Shown here: in pieces, positions 56,313 through 64,000 of the stretch
How positions within the stretch are numbered: position 1 is the stretch's first letter
How the letters are laid out: each line of letters starts with the position of its first letter
From: Phocoena phocoena
Lineage: Eukaryota > Chordata > Mammalia > Artiodactyla > Phocoenidae
Length of the DNA: 64,000 bases
Direction: 5' to 3'
NCBI RefSeq assembly: GCF_963924675.1
Contig: NC_089220.1
Location: forward strand, 113,786,697-113,850,696
Translations under genes and position numbers: made by a program
The notes under the pieces: generated by a model
Told to the model about the DNA's origin: nothing
Database searches by the model: none
What the model saw: the letters and a program-made list of their open reading frames with translations, nothing else

Positions 56313-57429
56313 GAAAACATCCTGGGCTGTATAGATTGAGAAAGTACAGTCAAGAACTGAGCCTTTGGCCCCTCTCCCTGCCATCCCATGTTAAATATTT
56401 GCAAACACGAATCTAAAGAGTATTAAGAATCGAACTGAGACTTTGGAAGCTCACAGTTTGGAAACAAGTAGAGGAAATGAAGAAAGGAGAGCATGGAGGG
56501 CCAAGGTGGGTGCAAAGGCAGAGAATAATTCAAGAGGTGAGGCATGAGCAGTGCTCTTGGGAATGAATGAGAACTGAGAAGACCCCATTTGATACAGGGT
56601 AAAATGAAGTCATTAGCATCTTCAAGGGAGAAAATCTCAATAACTAGCAAGGGTGGGAGTCCATGGCTAAAGGTTAAGAGACATGATTGTTTGAAAGTTG
56701 GTGCTTGTTTGAGATATTTGGTAGTGAGAGGATAATGGCCAAAAGTGGAGGCAGCACCATACTTGGGGCAGCAGTGAAGGTCAGGATTGTCAATGTGTAA
56801 TTTCTAGTTTTTTGCAGGACATGGTTATTCTTGTGTATTCTTGTATCATGTTGAATTGATAGTATGCAGTGGGGACAAATGAATGCAGGATTCTCCAGGT
56901 TATATTTTCAGAAGGCTGAAGGCCATTTGGTTACTTGTGGACCTCTGTTTTACTCTGGCTTTGTGTGATACATAGAAGTTGTGATGAAATGTCTTGTAGA
57001 TTCCTTACAGCGACCTTCATGGAGCTTTCCAAACTATATCTCATAACCCAGAAACGCCAAGTTAAAGTCTGAACCCTAGGAGAGTATACATGAAAATCAT
57101 GAACTGCATGTGGAATTGGCAAGTAGCATTCTGTGTCTATTAACAGTTTGTCTTTTCTATATAATAAAGAAAAAATCTTTTTAAGCAATTTCAACTACCC
57201 AATTTCAAACTTTATTATTCTCATAGTCATAGGAATTTAAATCTATGATATAGCAATGCAATAGCACACTCTCTATCAGGCATTAGAAAGAAAGAATTCA
57301 GAACATAGTTTGACCTACCAGATATTAGAAATTAGTATGATCTAGTCTTTGTCACCTAACATGAAATTCTACATAATGTTTTGGCTGTAGGTTTAACAAT
57401 TTAATCAGAAGTTCTGTATCAAGAAAAAT
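56313..57429. other. Unassigned non-coding sequence
   Basis: Nothing recognised. Confidence 0.4.
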
Positions 57430-57780
57430 AGTCTGTGTTATGCTTGAGTGACAAATAAGGACAAAATATCAGTGACTTAAAATGAAGATTTCTTTTTCAT
57501 TCCAGTCCTTCCAGGACCAGCAAGACCTCTGTTTATCTAGTCCTTCAGGGTCCCAGGTCGGTGGAGGCTCCACCACCTTAGGCAGCTGCCATCTCACCCA
57601 AAGTCTGTAAGATTTGCTCTGGCAGAGGAAGAAAAGTTTGGAGAGTTGAGCACCAGCAATTAAATCCTTCAACCTGGAAGTGATTCATGCCACTCCCACA
57701 TACATCCCATTGGCCAGAACTAGGCGCATGGTCACATCCTACCGTTCCCTTTGCCTAAGAAGAAAAGATGAGTACTTTCA
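57430..57780 (+). mobile_element. Ancient interspersed repeat, family uncertain
   Basis: GTGACAAATAAGGACAAAAT then ATCAGTGACTTAAAATGAAG, later ATCCCATTGGCCAGAACTAG and GCGCATGGTCACATCCTACC, has the layout of a common old mammalian repeat. I cannot name it reliably. Confidence 0.5.
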
Positions 57781-58854
57781 TCAACTTTGTAAACTGTAAT
57801 TTTGAAGTAAATCCTGGTGACTTGACTTGCATGGAGGATGGGAGAGAGTTCCACTAAGCCAGATATAACTCAGGAGTGACATCCACTGAAGCTAAGAAAG
57901 TATCTCTTTGACATAAACACCTCATTTGCAATACAGAAGCAAAAATGCACTAAACCACAAAATTTCACTCCATGTGGACCTAGGCTCTAATTTCTTCGTT
58001 GTCCGAATGAGACATTCTGTAAACTGAAAAGGAAGCCAAGTTGCAGCCATAAAATTTTATTTAATTCAAGAATTATTATCACTTAGTATGTGATAATAGT
58101 TCTGAAAGGCATACAGAGCTAAATTTTGTTATGTTCTTTGCTAAGACACTTAGATGTAACTTGAACACAAGGTCGATGATAATGTTGGGATTTAAATATT
58201 TTAAAAGACTTCCAGTTAACTTAAAATGTTAATCGACAAAGAATTATGATCTTTATCTTGTGGCTTTATGTAATCCTGACCTACTGCCAGTATATCCCTG
58301 GGGATTCTCATCTGCTAATTCTTATAGGATGGTCTAGGTCAATTACAAGTAAACCATTTAGCAAAAAGAGCAAGCCAGAAAAGCATTAAAATATATTCAG
58401 GTATATTTTTTCTTATTCAAAATAAAGTTTACTTTAGTGTCAGGAAGAATAATACATCTCATAATGTATATTACTGGCCTTTCTCAGTAGAGACATGTCA
58501 AGAAAAAAATGGTACTCTTTTTTAGCCACCAAATAGTAATATTTGGGGAAGATTTGAAAAGCAGTAAAAAAAAAAAGCAAGTTTCTAGTCTGGTGTAGTG
58601 AAGTTAGAGGGCAGACAATAGCAAAACCTGGTGGCTAATTTATGGCAAGAGGGCCAGGGTTTGCCTGGTCTTGATTTCCCTGATACAAGTTGAGGCCACC
58701 AAACCAGGTGACTCCTTCAGAGCCAAGAGCAAAAGGACAGCAAAAGGACAGCATGACACAGAGACCCAAGTTGTGCTGAATATGATTTAGACATTCCAGG
58801 CGTTCCCCAAACTGCAGTTGATCTCTTGTTTATTTTGCTCACAGATATCATCAC
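57781..58854. other. Unassigned non-coding sequence
   Basis: AT-rich. An 11-bp tandem GCAAAAGGACA pair lies near 58,729-58,750. No family recognised. Confidence 0.4.
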
Positions 58855-58965
58855 CCGGGCTAGACACTAAGCCCACTGAGAGCAGAGACATGACATACCC
58901 CACTTTTGATTTTTCTAGAGGATTGTGTCAGTGCTAGGCGCATGACAGGTGTTTAATTAATTCTT
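58855..58965 (+). mobile_element. L2 LINE 3'-end fragment
   Basis: AAGCCCACTGAGAGCAGAGA, CATGACATACCCCAC, then GTCAGTGCTAGGCGCATGAC resembles the L2 3' end. Confidence 0.6.
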
Positions 58966-59044
58966 TGATAATATAGTAACTCACCTGATGATTTAAACCT
59001 TTCTTTCCAGATGCTTCCATCCTCAGTACATTCTGACTTTTGAT

Positions 59045-59165
59045 GTTGAGCATAGCTAAGATTTATTGAGTGCCTACTATGTTCCAGGCTCAGTGCTAAG
59101 TCCTTTATACAGATTGTGACATCCGATCCTCACAGCAATCTTATGAGGCAGGCATTCACTGAGAC
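59045..59165 (+). mobile_element. MIR 5' half
   Basis: AAGATTTATTGAGTGCCTAC, TATGTTCCAGGCTCAGTGCT, GATCCTCACAGCAATCTTAT, GAGGCAGGCATTC. Confidence 0.85.
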
Positions 59166-59344
59166 TCCATTTTGGGACCAGTAACGTGATAGGTCTTTCT
59201 GTACAATCCCCCTGTTGGTCCCAGTCCAGCCTCTTGGGACCACGAAGAGGACATCTTTCTTCCATGTGACAAAGCCTCCAATATTTAGAGCCATCTAGCA
59301 TGTCTGTCTTCTTTTCTTCCTGTTAAACACTCCAGATCTTCATA

Positions 59345-59500
59345 CTGTAATTGTTAACAACAATCACAAGCTCTTATTCCAAGTACTGTGAGAAATGCTT
59401 TCCTCTTGTGGCTTAAATTACTATAATTTTTTTATTTAAGCACCTTGCCTAAGGTCACACAGCCAGAGTGGCCAACAGGATTGGAGAGCATGATTCCAAA
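59345..59500 (+). mobile_element. MIR 3' part
   Basis: AAGCACCTTGCCTAAGGTCA then CACAGCCAGAGTGGCCAACA is the MIR 3' segment. It may be the same MIR as 59,045-59,165 with intervening sequence, or a separate copy. Confidence 0.6.
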
Positions 59501-60149
59501 GACAGAGTTTCCAGTTATTACTCAGTGTCATTGCTATTTAATAGTAATTTTATCTTTTTTCACAATATAAAATTTCTTATGTCATCTTTTTAATAGAAGA
59601 GTGAAAAGGGCAAATACTTTGTCATAGAAAGAAGATTCGCGAAAGGGGTATTTTCAAGCCCCTGTTTTCTCTGGAAAACCAAATGCTAGAAAAGGTCTGA
59701 TACTGAAAATATATTTTTGATACTGTACATCAGTAAAGTTATTCTAGATCATTCATCTTTGGAGCTGGAAATCTAGGGCTTTCCTTGCACCAGAGTCTCA
59801 TCCCATAGTCCTGACAAAGACGGGATAATGTTGAGGAAAAGGACTGTTTTAGGCAAAAACATCAAACCAAATGGAAAATATTAGAAAGGAAGTGGGACAG
59901 GCCAGTGTCCAAAGGTCTCCAGAGATCAGAGCTTGGAGCACTGGTGGAGGGTACACAGAGAGTGGTTTCCAAAGGGAGGATTTGTTACAAGTCAGGGTCT
60001 TTCAGGGATGAACGGCCTCCTCAGTAGGTGGGGAGCTCCCTGACAGTGGGAGAGGGTCAAACAAACAGATAGACAGTGTTCTTGCCAAGAAGGGAAATGT
60101 CTCACAAAGTTAGGGTCACCAGGCACCCATGAGGTCATCAGGAGATGTA
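59501..60149. other. Unassigned non-coding sequence
   Basis: Nothing recognised. Confidence 0.4.
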
Positions 60150-60395
60150 GTGAGAGTTGGAGTTAACAGTCCATGTTCTGGGACCAGACTGCCCAGGTTA
60201 CATTCTGGCTCAATAGCTTGCTAATCTAGGACAATTTTCTCAACCTCCCTGTGCCTCAGTTTTCTCATCTCTAAAATGGAATTAATATCATCTACCTCTT
60301 GGGGTGTTGGGAAAATTCAATGAGTTAATTTATGTAAGGCATTTTATAAAAATAAGTGCTATGCTTGTGCTAAATTATCTAATCTTATAGTCTTC
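60150..60395 (-). mobile_element. MIR remnant
   Basis: Complement-of-MIR: CCCTGTGCCTCAGTTTTCTC, ATCTCTAAAATGGAATTAAT, ATTCAATGAGTTAATTTATG, AAATAAGTGCTATGC. Confidence 0.85.
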
Positions 60396-61004
60396 ACTTT
60401 TTAGCAGCAATGCTCTTTTTTCCAAACAAAGTGGTATGAGAACTCGATGTGTTGTGTTAGTATTCATTAATTTTAATTAAAACATTAGCATCTAACTGTT
60501 ATAATAGCCATTAGTGAGCACGTGACTATTTTGTTGAGTAGAAATTTTAGCGCTTAGAATATGGAAAATGATTTTAGATGCCTGAGCATCCAATTTGTTT
60601 CTGAATTTTATTTTAGCTTACAGTTTTTGGGCATTCCTGATTAAGACAGACAACAAATTGCAAATTGTAGACAGGCAATCTCTTTGATTAAAAATGGGAG
60701 CAGTTTGTCCTGAGGGCTGCATAAGAATGAGTTAATACAGCAGTGTCCAGTGTGTTATAATTAGGCATATACAATGGTTAAAAAGGATGTTTATCAAGTT
60801 CTTCATATTTTACAAACATGTTTTAAAGATTATGAAAACATTAAAATACAACCTTAGAATAGCTTGAAAGCCTATTTAGTCTAGCACACACGTTTTATCA
60901 GTTAAATTAGCCCCAGTGACCTGTCCAGGGTCTCAGCAGGGAACAGTAGTTCCTAGGCTGACACCAGTATGGATCTTGGCCCCTTACGTTAACCTCCTCC
61001 GACC
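60396..61004. other. Repeat-free AT-rich block, possible conserved non-coding element
   Basis: Contains TTCATTAATTTTAATTAAAA, ATAGCCATTAGTGAGC and CTTTGATTAAAAATGGGAGC, that is, ATTA cores and a TCF/LEF-like CTTTGAT. Suggestive texture only. Confidence 0.25.
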
Positions 61005-61062
61005 TTGCTTAGACCAGATGACTTCTATGGTTTCTTCCGCTCTAAGTCTGTGATTCTAGCGT
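61005..61062 (+). mobile_element. L3/CR1-like 3'-end wisp
   Basis: GACCAGATGACTTCTATGGT then TTCTTCCGCTCTAAGTCTGT and GATTCTAG resembles the conserved 3' tail of L3-type CR1 LINEs. It is short, so confidence is limited. Confidence 0.45.
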
Positions 61063-62599
61063 TCTTTATTTAGTGGGAATACTTGGTAATAAGACTGATT
61101 TTATTGTGATAAGCCGCCTCCTCCTCCTATGGGTTGGACCATTTTGTTCTTCTCTATATTACAAAAATCTGTTAGGAAAAGAAATTCAAAGTTATATTTT
61201 TTGAAAAGGACATCCTTTGCTGAAAATCCATTTTATTATTGTTCCTACCTACTTTAGTGATGTTTGCATAAAATAGAGAACTGTGGTTTTCTACAGCAAG
61301 GAGAGATAGTGGGGTATTTGCTAACACTCACTGGCAACTGCAAGGTCCAAATTTACAAAGAAATCCAAATTTGCTTTTCATGGCCAGCTAGGTCAATGCC
61401 CTATGCCACCCTTGTTTGTGTTCTGTTCCCTGACATTTTAGCTTTTATTAAAAAAAGAAAAAAAAAAAAAACCTGGTTCAATTTGTTGATGACTTTGAAC
61501 GACAGCAGAGAGGAAGACACACATCCTCGTCTACGCTGATGATATGGTTTTCCAGCCATCCTAAGAAGCAGATAAGTCATTCTGCTAGTTACCATCTGAA
61601 TGGCTTTGTGTCAACAATGTCACTATTCCCAACTTATTTGAGGCAAAGATTTTTCCGGTGTTCAAGTAGACACTCCCAGTAACTCTGGAGCACTCCAGTT
61701 CACTTCTCATCTCAGGGGTAAAATCTTAGTTAACAACTCAAAATCAATGTTCTACCAAAGCACCTATTAAGTTATAGGTTTATAACCTTCCTCTGCTCAA
61801 GCTCTCTAGAAGTTTCTGTACCTTAAAAAGAGCAGGCTGTTTCCTATCTTACTTAAAATACAAGCTGAGCAAATTGAATCTACAGGGATTTCTTTGTAGT
61901 CCTGAAACATACAGACTACAGTCTCAACGAGGGTGACCTTAGGCCTCAAAAGTGAAGCTTCAGGATTGCTAGGATGACTCAAATACACTCAGAGAAAAGG
62001 TGGTCTTGGAGAAATCCTGGTCTCTAAGCTCGTGATGCCATGATTTTAGCTTCCCTTTCCACTCACTAGTCAAAAGAGAAAATTCTGGAGGCTTGAGGCA
62101 GAGTGAGTCTGATAGGAAATAGAGGCTGTCCAAAAGATTTAAAGACCCTTGGGTCTGTACTGGAGAGAAAGCCTCCATCAGATCCTTTTGTTACAACAGG
62201 AAAAAGTGGTTGGGAAAATTTTTCGTGCCAGGGCTTCAGGCAACACATGGAGACAATGGATAAGAGAGAACCCAAAGATTCTGAGAAATTGCAGCTTTCC
62301 CATGACTATAAAAAGCAAGTCCAACACAATATTAAGAGACTCCCTTCCGTGAACTATCAGGGAAGAGCAGGCAGTCAGAAGCCATTTTTCTCTCCGTCAC
62401 TGTCAACCCCAGGCTGCATGTCCTCATCCAGAGGACGCTTGCCTTTGTGGGCACTGCATTCACCCATTTCCAGAGCTGTTCTCACTCCCTCTCTTGTAGC
62501 TCCTGCTTTTCCCCCTTAGTGTGTGCTGTTCACCGCTGTGTTCACTGTCTCAGTCACTATTCACCTCGCCTGTTTGGCTTCCACCCTATCGTTCTGTTT
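61063..62599. other. Unassigned non-coding sequence
   Basis: A 138-codon plus frame (62103-62519) has no recognised domain. A translated YADDMVF-like string occurs near 61,535-61,555 but lacks any reverse transcriptase context. Confidence 0.35.
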
Positions 62600-62690
62600 C
62601 TAAGAGTTTGAGCTAGATAGCTGTGGGTTCATGGCCTGACTCTTAGCTATATGACCTCTTTCCTTCTCTATTAAAATGGTAGTAAATATT
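62600..62690 (-). mobile_element. MIR fragment
   Basis: GATAGCTGTGGGTTCATGGC, TTAGCTATATGACCTCTTTC, then TATTAAAATGGTAGTAAATA is a decayed reverse MIR. Confidence 0.5.
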
Positions 62691-63089
62691 GTCACCTTAC
62701 TAGATTCTCAACAAGTACCAGTTTCCTTTCTTTCTGTTGCTTTTCTTGGCATCCATCATCACCTCTATGGACTCCTTTGAATAATGAGAACCTGCCTTTC
62801 TTATAGGGTCCAGAGAGTCCATCAATTGTCAAAACTGAATTTTTGACTCTTTTTGACTTTGGCTCTGGTTCTCTTTTAACTAGGGTTTCTTTTACTCTGC
62901 CAGAGAAATGCTTTTCTTTTTACTTCCATATTTGCTGCCATTCCACATTCCTTGAAGTATACGCAGTCCGGCTGTTCTCTAGCTAAGTAACATTCCAAGC
63001 CAGCTATTGTTTAAGCTAGGAATGAATATCATTTGTTTGTATTTCTTTGAATTTGCCCTCTATGTTATCTTTAACTTGACTTTAAATAA
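62691..63089. other. Unassigned non-coding sequence
   Basis: Nothing recognised. Confidence 0.4.
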
Positions 63090-63200
63090 AACATAATATG
63101 TATTGAGTTCCTCCCCTGTGTCAGATGCTTTTTACAAACTTTGTCTCCGTTTATTATCACAAAACCAACCCAACAGATTAGAGCAGAATTAATAATTAGC
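63090..63200 (+). mobile_element. MIR fragment
   Basis: TAATATGTATTGAGTTCCTC, CCCTGTGTCAGATGCTTTTT, TTATTATCACAAAACCAACC are in MIR order. Confidence 0.6.
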
Positions 63201-64000
63201 ATTGCTAATTAATAGGTACTGTCACTTTAACAAAGTATTTTTGCCATCAAAGTGGAATGATGCTGGATCATTTTCAAAATTTCTACTTTCACTCAGTTAT
63301 CACACCTGGGGTAAAGCTCACTCTTGAGATACTATAGCCCCAGGCACTCCTTTCCACCTGGAATCAGGAACTTAAATATAGGCATAATGCCTAGGAGAAA
63401 ATAATCATCTTGTTTAAGTGACAACGGACATCAGGAAGCCTTTTGAGTCAGAGGACTGACATGATGACAGCTGTATTTTGGGAAGATAAACTTCACAGCC
63501 ACATGCAGGATAGATTACCTGAAATCACAACATTAGCCTTTCTTACGCTTATACATCTGGGGGGCATGACTTAAAAGCTCTTAAGTATGATCTGTTTAAA
63601 GAAGGGGCTGGTGAAAATTAAGAATTTCAGGGTTCCACCAAAGATGGTGAAGAATCAATGTTTATCCAACTGGTTTGCATGTCCTAAATATTTACGTACA
63701 CAAGTGCCTATAGGTGATGCAGTCACTTGGAAGCCACGTGTGGGTATCCTATCTGCCATTGCCCTACCTACCTTAAAGTTGGTTTCAAGTGGCAGAAGAA
63801 GGGTTAAAGTCGCAGAAGAAGGGAAGTTTTCTGCAAGCGTGAGAATTATTCATCTGGCTGCCACCTGAATTATTGTTATGGAACACATTGAGTTTGACAG
63901 ATAACCCTGTTCTTAGACATCCTTCAAAAGAAGCGTGAAGGAGCCTTCGTGTTTAAATATTTCAGCCAAATTTCTTCCTTCTGAGCATGCATGGAACACA
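63201..64000. other. Unassigned non-coding sequence
   Basis: A small direct repeat (GCAGAAGAAGGG twice, near 63,796-63,822) is the only structure seen. Confidence 0.4.

Noticed and set aside
61264..61595. Possible LINE reverse transcriptase (YADDMVF-like translation)
   Set aside because: Only about eight residues resemble the motif and the flanks do not read as reverse transcriptase.
62103..62519. 138-codon plus frame as a gene
   Set aside because: No recognised domain, no visible splice context, and composition is not distinctive.

Overview
This is vertebrate, almost certainly cetacean, nuclear DNA. The main clue is a family of tRNA-derived SINEs of the CHR type (cetacean-hippo-ruminant lineage). 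Thirteen copies are present. Eleven are close relatives of about 200 bp that begin with GGGCTTCCCTGGTGGCGCAG, read to a CGCGTACCGC end and carry a poly(A) tail. One older copy (22117) and one longer copy (38923) belong to other subgroups. The L1 elements have the matching cetartiodactyl type of 3' end. No ruminant-type BovB was seen. Species cannot be named from the sequence alone.

No functional protein-coding gene, exon, rRNA or tRNA gene could be supported. The open frames are short, and most lie inside SINEs, on the antisense strand of L1, or in sequence with no recognisable protein similarity. The window reads as intergenic or deep intronic DNA made of layered transposon debris.

Layout. 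1-30 kb: unique sequence with MIR and L2 remnants, old L1 fragments and CHR SINEs, a (TA)n tract that grew from a SINE tail (7.33 kb) and a 37-bp minisatellite whose units are hairpins (16.9-17.1 kb). 30.9-36.4 kb: a nearly full-length but dead L1 on the minus strand, joined in the same orientation to a 3'-truncated RPS13 retropseudogene; the pair shares what look like one set of target-site duplications. 36.4-45 kb: SINE-containing sequence, then a repeat-poor AT-rich stretch (39.3-41.7 kb) that may hold conserved non-coding elements, and a bare poly(T) insertion with a perfect 15-bp target duplication (40.74 kb). 45.1-48.8 kb: an old L1 cut by one arm of a large inverted duplication. The two arms are 1,091 bp each, differ at only about six positions noted by eye, and flank a 561-bp spacer that holds a Tigger1-type DNA-transposon remnant. 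48.8-64 kb: unique sequence with MIR, L2, MER5A, a truncated L1 and SINEs.

The most unusual objects are the near-identical inverted duplication and the RPS13-L1 composite. The first suggests a recent or gene-converted replication-based rearrangement with a microhomology junction at the Tigger end. The second suggests template switching during retrotransposition. Family names for old repeats come from recognising consensus-like wording by eye and need RepeatMasker confirmation.
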